A program made the translations under genes and the position numbers. 64,000 nt of DNA. Origin: DATATB01 sp036268995 (GTDB lineage: Bacteria; Planctomycetota; Planctomycetia; Pirellulales; PNKZ01). Positions 16,814-25,740 of this stretch are shown here, piece by piece. The DNA is taken from the NCBI GenBank assembly GCA_036268995.1, contig DATATB010000187.1:6929-70928 (forward strand), read 5' to 3'. Positions within the stretch are counted from its first letter, which is position 1; every line of letters begins with the position of its first letter. The notes beneath the pieces were generated by a model, which did no database searches, was not told where the DNA came from, and saw nothing but the letters and a program-made list of their open reading frames with translations.

Positions 16814-17299
16814 ATGAAGCAAACGTTGATTCAAATTTGCGGTGCCGTGCTGTTGGGTTGCGGCGTGGGCCTGGCGGCGCACTGCGCTGCGGATGCCGAG
16901 GATCGGAACTTTCTGCTGCTGACCGCCATCGCCGCCTTGTGCCTCAGCGGCATGTATTTGATGTTCGTGCACACCCTGCGGCGCCGGGTAGTGTTCGAAT
17001 TCGAAGGCGGCTTCATGGACGGCAAGACGCTGATCGGCGACTTGAAGGACCAGGCCCAGGGCAAAAGCGCCAACGAGGCGGTGCGGCATTATTTCAATAC
17101 CGATCGCGGCACGATCGGCCGGCGCTTCTGGTCCGCCTCGGACTACATGGTCGACACGCTGCGAACGCATGGCGGTGATGTGACTGCACTGCGCGCTGCC
17201 AGCCGCGATCCCCGCTTTCAATGCGATCACTACGAAGTCGTCGAGCGGCGGGAACGCGACAGCGAAATCCACGTCCGCGCGAAGTTCATCCCTTCGTGA
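16814..17299 (+). CDS. Small membrane protein of unknown function
   Basis: A 161-residue protein I do not recognise. Residues 4-25 (LIQICGAVLLGCGVGLAAHC) and 33-53 (FLLLTAIAALCLSGMYLMFV) are two hydrophobic helices, followed by a basic turn (HTLRRRV) and a soluble domain of about 100 residues with FEGGFMDGKTL near its start and HVRAKFIPS at its end. The soluble part is probably cytoplasmic by the positive-inside rule. No ribosome site is visible at the ATG. Neighbours give no functional clue. Confidence 0.65.
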   Translation: MKQTLIQICGAVLLGCGVGLAAHCAADAEDRNFLLLTAIAALCLSGMYLMFVHTLRRRVVFEFEGGFMDGKTLIGDLKDQAQGKSANEAVRHYFNTDRGTIGRRFWSASDYMVDTLRTHGGDVTALRAASRDPRFQCDHYEVVERRERDSEIHVRAKFIPS

Positions 17300-17527
17300 T
17301 CGATACCTGCCTGTCTTGACCCGCTTCGCCCGCCTTCCCGGCTTTCGGGCGTCGAATTTCCGGTTCAAGCGTTACGGGCGGCACAACCGATACCCACCAA
17401 CGGAGCGCGAGTTCCGCGCGCTGCGGCTGCGCAGACATCTCGCGGACGGTCGGCGCCGGTTGGCGCCGCGCACTCCATACATATGCATTCTCCCTGCTGG
17501 TTAAAAGCAGTCGAAGGAACCACCCGG

Positions 17528-19552
17528 ATGCGGCGGGCGTGCTGGATCGCAATCGCTCTGACGGCCTGCCTGGCACCGCAATTGGCGGCGGATGCCCCGC
17601 GGCCGGCTGCCGATGATGGGCCCCCGCCGATTGCCACACGGCAGAATGTGTTCGCCATCCCGTTTCGCGTCGACAACAACGGCGGCGGCAAGCAAGCGGC
17701 CGAGGTGCAATTGCACCTCTCGGTCGACGGCGGCGCGAGCTGGCAATTGGCCAGCCGAGTGCCGCCCACGGCCGGTCGTTTCAAATTCACCGCGCCGCGC
17801 GACGGGCAATACTGGTTCATGGTGCGCACGCTCGATCAACAAGGCGTGCTGCGGCCGAAAGGCCCACCGGTGGCCGAACTGAAAGTCATCGTCGATACCA
17901 CAGCTCCCGTCCTGGAGCTCAAAGGGCAGCGCGGCAAGGCGGGCGAACTACGGGCGCAATGGCGAATCCGCGACGCCTTTCTACGGGCCGACAGCCTGAA
18001 GATCTCGTATCGGGCCACGGCCAGCAGCGATGCCTGGCAGCCGGTGGCCACCGATCCGCTCAAAACCGAGCCCGGCACCGGATTCGTGGTCGGTGAGGCT
18101 ACCTGGTGGCCGAGCATGTCCGACGCCAGTGTCACCGTTCGCGCCGAAGTGGCCGATCTGGCCGGCAACGCGACGACCAGTCAAGCGCGGCTCGATGTGC
18201 TGCCGTCTGTGGTCAACGCACCGCCGGGCGCCGCGCCGCCACCGCAGATTCTGCCGCTGCCGCCGACCGAAGAAGTGGGCCCTGGCCCCACGGCCGGCAT
18301 GCTGCCCATGCGGCCGTTGCCTTCGTTTGCCGATTCCCAATTCGCCAGTCCACAGTCGGCCTGGCCCCCGCAAGCCGGCGGCGCGGGCCCTTCCACGGCG
18401 ACCAAGATGAGGCCGCAAGAACCGGCCGTGTCGTGGCCGGCGCAAAAGATGGCCGAGCCGTTGGTGCAGGCCGAAGCTGCCACGCCGCCGCCGAAGATGC
18501 CGACGTCGTTTCCCAATGCCGCGCCCCCGGCCGAACAATTGCCGGTACCACAAGCGACAGGACCAGCGGAGTCCGCCGCCGGCCCGGTCGCGACGAAGCG
18601 CACCACGCGTCTTTCAGGTCGGGTTGTCGCGCCGCCCGAGGCGATTCTTCCGCCCCCGGCCATCGATCCCAACGCGCCCAAGCCGCTTGCCAAACTGGAC
18701 CCCAAACAGCCGGCAGTTCCGCCGCTCGAGCCCACAAGCGAACCCAAGTTCGCTCAGACGCCCCCTCCGGCCGCCGATTCGCAGTCGAAGCCGAATGCGA
18801 CGAAGCCGCAAGCCATCGGGCCGCGTGCCACCGGGCCGGCCTTGGGCGGCGAGCGCGAAGCGCCTCCCCCGCTGGCGAACACCCTGCCACCCGGCGTACG
18901 CCCGCGAATGGTCAATACGCGGCGCTTCGAGTTGGGCTACGACGTCGACTCCGTCGGCTCCGACGGCATCAGCAAGGTCGAACTATGGGGCACGCGCGAC
19001 GGTGGCCGGACCTGGCAGTGTTTCGGCGCCGATAGCGATACCCGCAGCCCGTTTCCCGTGCGCGTCGATGGCGAGGGCCTGTACGGCTTTCGGATGATCG
19101 TGGAAACCACCAGCGGCTTGCGGGGCATGACGCCGCGATCGGGCGAATTGCCTGACATCTGGGTCGGCGTCGACACGACCAAACCGGCGGCCCGGCTCGT
19201 GACGACCGAGCCACGTCCGGCCTTGAAGACCACGGAAGTCTTTGTGCGCTGGGAGGCCGACGACCAGATGTTGGCGCCGCGGCCCGTCACGCTGCTGTTC
19301 AGCCCCGAGGCGTCCGGTCCTTGGACCGTGCTGGCCTCCGGTCTGGAAAACTCGGGCGAGTATCATTGGCGCATCGACGCACGCATTCCGGATCGCATTT
19401 TTATCCGGTTGGAAGTTCGCGACGAAGCGGGCAATGTCGCCGCTGCCGAATCGCGTGAGCCGATCACAATCGATCGCATCCGGCCGCAGGGGCGCATTCT
19501 CGACGTGCGTCCCATCGGCGAAGCCCGGCAGCGCCCCGCCACGCTCCGCTGA
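17528..19552 (+). CDS. Secreted protein with Ig-like domains and a Pro-rich linker
   Basis: A 674-residue protein starting MRRACWIAIALTACLAPQLAAD, a signal peptide. Residues about 35-240 form two beta-sandwich-like units with LHLSVDGGASWQ and EVADLAGNATTSQ. A Pro/Ala-rich linker of roughly 200 residues follows. Residues about 440-660 repeat the same type (VELWGTRDGGRTWQ, DTTKPAARL, EVRDEAGNVAAAES). The pairing of DGGxxW with DxAGN is common in planctomycete surface or envelope proteins. No catalytic residues are visible, so a structural or binding role is likely. AAGGAA lies about 9 nt before ATG 17528. An upstream start at 17483 adds 15 residues before the signal and is less likely. Confidence 0.75.
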   Translation: MRRACWIAIALTACLAPQLAADAPRPAADDGPPPIATRQNVFAIPFRVDNNGGGKQAAEVQLHLSVDGGASWQLASRVPPTAGRFKFTAPRDGQYWFMVRTLDQQGVLRPKGPPVAELKVIVDTTAPVLELKGQRGKAGELRAQWRIRDAFLRADSLKISYRATASSDAWQPVATDPLKTEPGTGFVVGEATWWPSMSDASVTVRAEVADLAGNATTSQARLDVLPSVVNAPPGAAPPPQILPLPPTEEVGPGPTAGMLPMRPLPSFADSQFASPQSAWPPQAGGAGPSTATKMRPQEPAVSWPAQKMAEPLVQAEAATPPPKMPTSFPNAAPPAEQLPVPQATGPAESAAGPVATKRTTRLSGRVVAPPEAILPPPAIDPNAPKPLAKLDPKQPAVPPLEPTSEPKFAQTPPPAADSQSKPNATKPQAIGPRATGPALGGEREAPPPLANTLPPGVRPRMVNTRRFELGYDVDSVGSDGISKVELWGTRDGGRTWQCFGADSDTRSPFPVRVDGEGLYGFRMIVETTSGLRGMTPRSGELPDIWVGVDTTKPAARLVTTEPRPALKTTEVFVRWEADDQMLAPRPVTLLFSPEASGPWTVLASGLENSGEYHWRIDARIPDRIFIRLEVRDEAGNVAAAESREPITIDRIRPQGRILDVRPIGEARQRPATLR

Positions 19553-19559
19553 GCGCGTT

Positions 19560-19703
19560 GTAGCGGAATTCGTGAGAACTCCGGCGGGCAGTTATAGCGG
19601 AATTCGTGAGAATTCCGACAGCGGCAAACCGACGCCAAGCCTTCGGAATTCTCACGACTTCCGCTACATCAATAGGCCTTCGGAAGTCTCACGGCGTCCG
19701 CTA
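19560..19703. repeat. Cluster of four TAGCGGAA-type palindromic repeats
   Basis: Two units in one orientation (19560-19583 and 19595-19618) are followed by two in the other (19643-19666 and 19681-19703). The units are versions of gtagcggaattcgtgagaat. They fill the gap between the Ig-like protein gene and holA and could form a large stem in RNA from either strand. Confidence 0.85.
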
Positions 19704-19800
19704 CATCAATCGCAGCCACTGGTGGCCGTGGCCGCGCACTCGATATATTGCCGGGCACGCTTTCGAATGTTCTTCGGCCGCTGATGCCCCTTTCACACCG

Positions 19801-20856
19801 ATGCCCGAAACTCTGACTGCGCTCGAAATCCTGGCCGACGATTCGGCTTTGGGCACGGTGCCGGCCGTCGTGGCGGTATTCGGCGACGAGGCGTTCCTCA
19901 AGCGCGAGGTGCGGCAGCACGTTGAGCGGGCCGTGCTGGGCGGCGACGACGCGGAAATGTCGTTGACCAGGCTTTCGGGCGACAAGCTCGAACTCCGCGA
20001 CGTGCTCGACGAACTCTCCACGATGGCCCTGTTCGGCAGCGGCCGGCGGCTGGTGTGGATCGAAGAGGCCGACGACTTTGTCAGTCGGTATCGAGGGGAA
20101 TTGGAAGACTACGTGTCGCGACCCAGTTCCGGCGGCGTGCTCGTGCTGGACGTGGCAAGCTGGCCGACCAACACGCGCTTGGCCAAGAGCGTCAGCGCAA
20201 CCGGCCTGGCCATCGATTGCAAGCCGCCGGCCGCCAACTCGGTGCTCAAGTGGCTCGTGGCCTGGGCCCGCCAGCGCCACGGCGCGCAGCTCGACCGCCG
20301 CGCCGCCGAAGAACTGCTGGAAATGATCGGCCCCGAATTGGGCCTGTTGGATCAGGAGCTGGCCAAGCTGGCCTCGGCCGCCTCCGACAACAAGATCACC
20401 AGCCAACTGGTCGACGAGCTGGTCACCGGCGGCCGGGCCAAGACCACTTGGGAAATGCTGGATGCGGCCGCTTCGGGCGATGCCCGCACGGCGCTGGCAC
20501 AACTCGACCAACTGCTGCGGGCCGGCGAGAACCCGATCGGCTTGCTCGCCCAGATGGGTTCGAGCCTGCGGCGCTTTGCCGCCGCGACCCGAGCCATCGA
20601 AGCAGCCGAGCAAGCGGGCCGGCGCATGAATGTCCGTTCGGCGCTGGAGTCCGCGGGCTTCAAACCGTTTCTGCTAGGCAAGGCCGAGGGACAGCTCAAA
20701 AAGCTGGGACGCCAGCGCGGCGGTCAGTTGCTGCGCTGGCTGCTCGAGGCCGATCTCGGGCTCAAAGGCGCCAGCTCGGCATCCGGCCGAGTCGTGCTCG
20801 AACAATTGGTCGTACGCCTCTCCGACGCGGCCGATCCGAGGAACGCGAAAGGGTAA
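19801..20856 (+). CDS. holA: DNA polymerase III delta subunit
   Basis: A 351-residue protein of the HolA family, the clamp-loader subunit that opens the sliding clamp. Marks are VVAVFGDEAFLKREVRQHV near residue 20, LSTMALFGSGRRLVWIEEADDFV at about 75-97 (the family's LFxxxRLVxVxxA segment), the VLDVASWPTNTRLAKSV stretch, and PELGLLDQELAKLA at about 180. The C-terminal collar domain contains RAGENPIGLLAQMGSSLRRF. The frame is open upstream to 19606, but that part is repeat sequence, so ATG 19801 is used. No ribosome site is evident. Confidence 0.9.
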   Translation: MPETLTALEILADDSALGTVPAVVAVFGDEAFLKREVRQHVERAVLGGDDAEMSLTRLSGDKLELRDVLDELSTMALFGSGRRLVWIEEADDFVSRYRGELEDYVSRPSSGGVLVLDVASWPTNTRLAKSVSATGLAIDCKPPAANSVLKWLVAWARQRHGAQLDRRAAEELLEMIGPELGLLDQELAKLASAASDNKITSQLVDELVTGGRAKTTWEMLDAAASGDARTALAQLDQLLRAGENPIGLLAQMGSSLRRFAAATRAIEAAEQAGRRMNVRSALESAGFKPFLLGKAEGQLKKLGRQRGGQLLRWLLEADLGLKGASSASGRVVLEQLVVRLSDAADPRNAKG

Positions 20857-21044
20857 TGCAAAGTGATGAGTAAATAGCGTTCGGTTTCAAAACCGGACCG
20901 CATTTTTTCTAGCGCCAAGATCATCTGTTTGATAGGCGCGGGCCAGAACGGCTAATTAAAATGGCGACGGTTCCGAGCCGGGATCGATTTCCGTGTTGGT
21001 GCAGATGCGGAAATGCCGGCTGACAAGATTCTGGAGATACCGCC

Positions 21045-21653
21045 ATGCGACGTCCCTTGCTTGTTCTCGCGCTGCTCGTCTGCGTCGGATCCATCGTGCT
21101 CGCCGATGACCCATCGATTATCTTCTCGGACGATTTCTCCACCCTCGATCCGGCGTGGGGCGGCGCCAACAATAATTTGCGCGTCGACGGAGGGAATATG
21201 GTCATGCAACCCGACGCGCAGAGTAGCTATACCACGCTCTACTCGGGCAACAATTTCAATGATATCGATGCCACGATTACTGTGACTCAAACCGACGGCA
21301 TGAACGATGAACCGGCTGGCATCGCCTTCTGGGGCACCGATACCGACAACTTTTACGTCGCGAATTTTCAGACCGACGGAAGTTTTGCGGTGGGACGCAA
21401 TGAGAATGCGAAATGGCTCTTTCCGGTCAGTTGGTCAACCCAAGCCGCCGTCAAGAAGGGCCTGAACCAGGCTAACGAATTGCGCGTGGTTGCCAAAGGC
21501 AAGACGGCCACCGTATACATCAACGGCACGCAAGTCACCAGCTTCAAGGGTTTCCCGCCCGATGGCGGCAGCCAAATCGGCATCCATTCCGAATCAGGCG
21601 CCAAGGTCTATACCTGGAAGTTTTCGAATCTCGTCGTGCGCACGCCAAAGTAG
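21045..21653 (+). CDS. Secreted concanavalin-like lectin/glucanase-fold protein
   Basis: A 202-residue protein with signal peptide MRRPLLVLALLVCVGSIVLAD. The mature part reads IIFSDDFSTLDPAWG at its start and NELRVVAKGKTATVYINGTQV and WKFSNLVVRTPK near its end. This order (DDF, then ELRVxxxGxxxxVYING) is typical of the DUF1080 / LamG-like beta-sandwich group that is numerous in planctomycetes. No catalytic acids can be assigned. GGAG lies 8 nt before the ATG. It stands alone in a plus-strand gap. Confidence 0.75.
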   Translation: MRRPLLVLALLVCVGSIVLADDPSIIFSDDFSTLDPAWGGANNNLRVDGGNMVMQPDAQSSYTTLYSGNNFNDIDATITVTQTDGMNDEPAGIAFWGTDTDNFYVANFQTDGSFAVGRNENAKWLFPVSWSTQAAVKKGLNQANELRVVAKGKTATVYINGTQVTSFKGFPPDGGSQIGIHSESGAKVYTWKFSNLVVRTPK

Positions 21654-21888
21654 GCGATGCGTCGACTCGGGCACTGGCAGCACACTGCTGTCACTGGGTA
21701 GCAAGCAAGCGTGAATTCCACCCTTGCTGGCCCCGGGGGTTTCTCTTATTCTCCCGCGTCCCTGCGCCGGCCCATGAGCGGCCGGCGCCGGGACGTCACT
21801 TCGCTTCGTTCGGGGCCACGGACTTTTGGGTTCAGCCTTGCACTCCGCTGGCGGCCAGCGGGGTTTCAGCCCCATTTGGACACTGACC

Positions 21889-23244
21889 TTGTTCAATCGC
21901 GCAATCATCTGTGGCTGCCTCGCGTGCCTGGTGCCGGCCGCAGACGGCTGCGCGGGCCGCCATAAAGCCACGCCGCCGCCACCGGCCGGCACGGAGACTT
22001 CGTCCGCTCCGCCGGCCGCGCCGGCAAACTCCCCGCCTGCCACCGATACCGCGGCCAGCCGCGCGGGCGACTTGAACCGCATGATGGGCGAACTGCAGGC
22101 GCTGGGCACACTCGATCCAAAAGCCTTGGATCAGTTGCTCAAGGACTTGCAACAAACCGATCCGGCCCTGTGGCCGCAAGTCATGCAGGTGTTCCGGGCG
22201 TCGGTCGCCTATCGGCAGCGCATGCAGGCCCGCGACGCGGCCATCGCCAAAGCCGACGCCAAAGGCACTGCGGCCTCCGCCGCCGACCCCACGGCGCTGA
22301 CCGTCGCTAACCCCGCCACCGCTTCGCCTCCCGAGGCCGCCAGCGGCCATCAGCCGGCGCCGCTCGACGGCACGCTGACCGTGGCGGCGCAGCCGGCTGC
22401 CACGCCCGCTGGGGCAACCACCTCGCACGCTCAAGCTGCTGGCGCCGTTGCCACCACCGCCACAGCGTCCACTAAGGCTGGCGAAAGTCTCCCGGCCGGC
22501 GCCGTGCGGCAAGTGTCCTACGAAGAGCCGGTCTCCGGCGATTCGCAGCAACTCATGATCAAGACCATTCAAGCCTTGGAAAACGCGGCGGACGATGGAA
22601 ATCCCTCGGCGCATACTGCCCAGCAAGTCTATTTGCGAATGCTCTATCTGGCAGCCGGCCGGCGCGACGACGCCATGAAGCCCATTGCCGGACTGCCAGC
22701 AAATGAACAGGAGTTCTGGTCCGAGCAATTGTTCGGCTTGTCGACGTACCTGGACGCCAACCGTTCGCCCGACGCCCGGCGCCGCGCCGCCGAAGCCCGT
22801 GTGCATCTGAACAATGCCGCCAGCCATTTGAGCGAGACCGGCGAGTTGCTCGTGCGGAACCTGGCCTTCTGCACCGAGGTACACAGTTACGGCGTGTTCA
22901 CGCCGTTTGCCAGCCAGGAGTTCAGGCCCGGCCAGCAGGTGATCTTGTATGCCGAAGTTGAGAACTTCAAAAGCGAGTCGACGCCCAAGGGCTTTCATAC
23001 GGCGCTCAAGAGCAGCTACCAAATTTTCGATCAGCAAGGTCGCCGGGTGATGCAGCACGACCTGGGAACGACCGAGGAGCATTGCCGCAACGGCCGGCGC
23101 GACTATTTTATTCGCTACTTCCTCACGGTCCCCGGGCGAATCTATGATGGGACCTATACCCTGCATCTGACGATCGAAGACACGCTCGGCCGCAAGATCG
23201 GCCAGTCGACGATCGACTTCACGGCAAAAGAAAAAGAGAAATAA
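21889..23244 (+). CDS. Secreted or lipid-anchored protein of unknown function
   Basis: An unrecognised protein of about 451 residues. The likely start is TTG 21889, giving LFNRAIICGCLACLVPAADGC as a signal or lipoprotein-like leader. Another TTG at 21826 is possible. Residues 25-200 are Ala/Pro/Thr-rich and poorly conserved in appearance. Residues about 225-450 look folded: ALENAADDGNPSAHTAQQVYLRMLYLAAGR, then a beta-rich end with GQQVILYAEVENF and YDGTYTLHLTIEDTLGRKIG. This C-terminal arrangement recurs in planctomycetes but I cannot name it. The gene ends 10 nt before the oxidase gene on the same strand. Confidence 0.6.
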   Translation: MFNRAIICGCLACLVPAADGCAGRHKATPPPPAGTETSSAPPAAPANSPPATDTAASRAGDLNRMMGELQALGTLDPKALDQLLKDLQQTDPALWPQVMQVFRASVAYRQRMQARDAAIAKADAKGTAASAADPTALTVANPATASPPEAASGHQPAPLDGTLTVAAQPAATPAGATTSHAQAAGAVATTATASTKAGESLPAGAVRQVSYEEPVSGDSQQLMIKTIQALENAADDGNPSAHTAQQVYLRMLYLAAGRRDDAMKPIAGLPANEQEFWSEQLFGLSTYLDANRSPDARRRAAEARVHLNNAASHLSETGELLVRNLAFCTEVHSYGVFTPFASQEFRPGQQVILYAEVENFKSESTPKGFHTALKSSYQIFDQQGRRVMQHDLGTTEEHCRNGRRDYFIRYFLTVPGRIYDGTYTLHLTIEDTLGRKIGQSTIDFTAKEKEK

Positions 23245-23254
23245 GCTCCCGACG

Positions 23255-24385
23255 ATGGCCGGCTACGATGTAATCGTCCTGGGGATCGGCGGCATCGGCA
23301 GCGCGGCGCTAGCGGCACTGGCGCGCCGCAAGCAGCGCGTGCTGGGGCTCGATCGCTTTGCACCCGGCCACGATCGCGGCAGTTCGCACGGCCAGACGCG
23401 CATCATCCGCCAGGCGTACTTCGAGCATCCCGACTACGTGCCGCTGCTGCTCGACGCCTATGACGGCTGGCGCGAGCTCGAAAGCCGCACCGGCCAGCGC
23501 CTGTACTACGAAGTCGGCCTGCTGCAAGTCGGCCCGGCCGAGGGCCTCGTGCTGTCGGGCGTGCTGGCCAGTGCACGCGAGCACAACCTGGATGTGGAAA
23601 CGCTCGGCCCGCGCGACATCACGGCCCGCTATCCCGGCTTCCGCTCGCGGCCCGACATGCTGGGCGTGTTCGAGCGCCGGGCCGGCTACCTGCTGGTCGA
23701 AGCCTGCGTGCGGGCGCATATCGCCGATGCCGTGGCAGCCGGCGCCGAGTTCCGCAGCGAGGTTGCGATCGGCTGGCGCGTTACCAACTCGGGCGGCGTC
23801 GAAGTGGAAACCGAGGGGGGCCGATATCAGGCCGATCGGCTGGTGATCGCGGCCGGAGCCTGGGCCGGCGCGCTGCTGGCCGACATGCGGCTGCCGCTGG
23901 AGGTCGTGCGTAAGCCGCTCTATTGGTATTCGACGGCCAGCGACGCCTATCTGCCCGCGCGCGGCTGCCCCACGTTTTTGTTCGACGCGCCGGAGGGCAT
24001 TTTTTACGGCTTCCCGCAACTCGGGCCTGAAGGCATCAAGCTTGCCGAGCACACCGGCGGCAAGCCGGTCCCCGATCCGCTTACCCTCGACCGGCAGATC
24101 GATCGCAGCGACCAGCAACGCGTCGAGAACTTTCTGGCCGAATATCTGCGCGGCGCCACGACCGTTTGCAATCGTCATGCGGCGTGCATGTACACGCTCA
24201 CGCCCGACCGCCATTTCGTCGTCGATCGACACCCGCGGCACAAGCAGGTGGTTTTCGCCGCCGGGCTATCGGGCCACGGATTCAAGTTCGCGCCAGTGCT
24301 CGGCGAAGCACTCGCCCAACTCTCAGTCGATGGTCGCAGCACACTGCCGATCGGCTTTCTATCGGCTGCTCGATTTGCCACGTAG
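23255..24385 (+). CDS. Flavin amine oxidase of the sarcosine oxidase / N-methyltryptophan oxidase family
   Basis: A 376-residue enzyme. The N-terminal dinucleotide fold is VIVLGIGGIGSAALAALARR (residues 7-26), then SSHGQTRIIRQAYFEHPDYV, a signature of the monomeric sarcosine oxidase group. Cys311 in HAACMYTLTPDRHF matches the position of covalent FAD attachment in MSOX and SolA. The end has AAGLSGHGFKFAPVLGEALA. It oxidises a secondary amine with release of H2O2 and an aldehyde. The actual substrate (sarcosine, N-methyltryptophan or another) cannot be read from the sequence. Confidence 0.88.
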   Translation: MAGYDVIVLGIGGIGSAALAALARRKQRVLGLDRFAPGHDRGSSHGQTRIIRQAYFEHPDYVPLLLDAYDGWRELESRTGQRLYYEVGLLQVGPAEGLVLSGVLASAREHNLDVETLGPRDITARYPGFRSRPDMLGVFERRAGYLLVEACVRAHIADAVAAGAEFRSEVAIGWRVTNSGGVEVETEGGRYQADRLVIAAGAWAGALLADMRLPLEVVRKPLYWYSTASDAYLPARGCPTFLFDAPEGIFYGFPQLGPEGIKLAEHTGGKPVPDPLTLDRQIDRSDQQRVENFLAEYLRGATTVCNRHAACMYTLTPDRHFVVDRHPRHKQVVFAAGLSGHGFKFAPVLGEALAQLSVDGRSTLPIGFLSAARFAT

Positions 24386-24407
24386 CGGAAGTTGTGAAAC
24401 TTCCGGC
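24384..24407. repeat. Single TAGCGGAA-type palindromic unit
   Basis: gtagcggaagttgtgaaact... overlaps the stop codon of the oxidase gene. It is a member of the family described at 3640-3717 and 19560-19703, with GTGAAA in the loop. It can form one short hairpin downstream of the gene. Confidence 0.65.
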
Positions 24408-24451
24408 GCTGAACCCAACTAGCCGGCACATTCATGTGCCGTAACTTGTCG

Positions 24452-25012
24452 TCACGGCACGGCCACTTTCCAACTGGGGCTGGCCGCATCGTCCGTTTGC
24501 CCCCGAGCGGGCGACGTCACGCCGGGCTCTTCGCCCTGATGTGTGGTGACGTCCGGTCGGGGCTCGGCCGGCAGGCTTTCGCTCATCGAGTGATGCAACA
24601 GCCCTTCGGCAATCAATCCCAAGCCGGCGGTTATGGCCAATCGGGCCAACGGGCGACGCCGAGTAATGCCATAGATGAGCAGCAACGAGCCAACCGTGCC
24701 ACTGAGCAGCCGCGATTGGCTGCGCCACGGCGACGAGAGATGTTCTTCGTCCAAGGCCGATAGCCGAAGTTGCGCAGGCGTTTCGCCCAGCACCGAGCCC
24801 AAGAGCCAATGGCCGACCTGCTGCACCTGATTGGCCAGCGCACAGCCGGTGGCCACGACGGCTCGATCCGCTTCGTCGCCCAGACTAGCGCCCACTTCGA
24901 GCAACTCGCGGCGAAGCTTCGATCGCCGGGCGGCGCCGCGCTCAGGATCGAACAAAAATAGCGCTCCGGCGCCCAGTGCCGCGCCTTTCAAGAAACTCAA
25001 GACGTGTGCCAC
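24452..25012 (-). CDS. Membrane-associated YtxH-like protein
   Basis: A 186-residue protein with a GTG start (25012) and GGGAG 8 nt before it. The N-terminus MAHVLSFLKGAALGAGALFLFDPERGAARRSKLR has a short hydrophobic stretch followed by DPERGAARR, common in small YtxH-like envelope stress proteins. A second hydrophobic region is at about 105-140 (LLSGTVGSLLLIYGI, LARLAITAGLGLIAEGLL). The end is hydrophilic. Its function is unknown. It may be convergent with the oxidase gene. Confidence 0.6.
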   Translation of the reverse strand: MAHVLSFLKGAALGAGALFLFDPERGAARRSKLRRELLEVGASLGDEADRAVVATGCALANQVQQVGHWLLGSVLGETPAQLRLSALDEEHLSSPWRSQSRLLSGTVGSLLLIYGITRRRPLARLAITAGLGLIAEGLLHHSMSESLPAEPRPDVTTHQGEEPGVTSPARGQTDDAASPSWKVAVP

Positions 25013-25268
25013 GGTGATACTCCCTTCCTAGCTGTATGAAGATCGCGCACCCAGGCCGGCAAACACGCAGCCTCCTCTGCCGATAGTCTAGCACCGGCCG
25101 GGCGATGATCGATCCAATCGGTTTAAATCAACTCGTACTGCAAAAATCGCGCCCGCCGCTGGGACCGCCAGGCGGCCGCTGGTATGATGAACCACTGCTT
25201 TAGCGGAGCGAGGCGATGTTTTCGGACCCCTTGTCGCGGTGATCCAAGGTAGGAGCCAACGGCAAACG

Positions 25269-25628
25269 ATGAAAACGGAAAAAATACAAGAGTTCCGGCG
25301 CCGGCTGCTCGAACTGCGTGCCCGGCTGGTCCGCGAAGTCAATCAGTTGATCGAGTCGCTCCCCAACGAGGGGCAGCCGGTCGGCGAGATATCGCACATC
25401 CCCAGCCACAATGCCGACCGCGACAGCGACGGGGTCGACAAAGAAGTGGCACTGGTCCAAAACGAAGAAGGACTGCTCGAAGCAGTCGCCGCGGCGCTGG
25501 CGCGGATCGAAGCGGGAACCTTCGGCACCTGCGAAGGCTGCCAAGGCAACATCGCCGTCGAACGCCTGGACGCGCTGCCCTACGCGCCGCTGTGCATCGC
25601 CTGCGCCCAGCGCGGCGTGCAGGTTTGA
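25269..25628 (+). CDS. DksA/TraR-type zinc-finger protein
   Basis: A 119-residue protein with an N-terminal coiled coil (residues 1-45, rich in Arg, Leu and Glu) and a four-Cys zinc finger near the end (CEGCQGNIAVERL, then LCIACA). This is the DksA/TraR layout, proteins that enter the RNA polymerase secondary channel or act like RbpA-type regulators. The N-terminal helix pair looks shorter than in E. coli DksA. The acidic tip is not obvious, so the regulatory effect is uncertain. ATG 25269 is used. GTG 25239 is an alternative. Confidence 0.82.
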   Translation: MKTEKIQEFRRRLLELRARLVREVNQLIESLPNEGQPVGEISHIPSHNADRDSDGVDKEVALVQNEEGLLEAVAAALARIEAGTFGTCEGCQGNIAVERLDALPYAPLCIACAQRGVQV

Positions 25629-25639
25629 ATCGGCAGTTT

Positions 25640-25740
25640 AGGATCGACCGAAGAATAACTTCTCCGCAACTCCTCGCCCCTTGCGGGAGAGGGTAGGGCG
25701 AGGGGCCGGGAAAAACGGAAGTTATTCTTCGGTCGATCCT
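25640..25740. repeat. Long perfect inverted repeat between the DksA-like gene and eda
   Basis: Arms of 23 bp, 25640-25662 (aggatcgaccgaagaataac...) and 25718-25740, are perfectly complementary. The centre contains a second, weaker inverted region (ctcgcccc and gggcgagg). The right arm ends at the stop codon of eda, so the structure lies exactly between the two convergent genes and could stop transcription from both sides. No T-tract follows, so Rho-independent termination is not certain. Confidence 0.85.
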
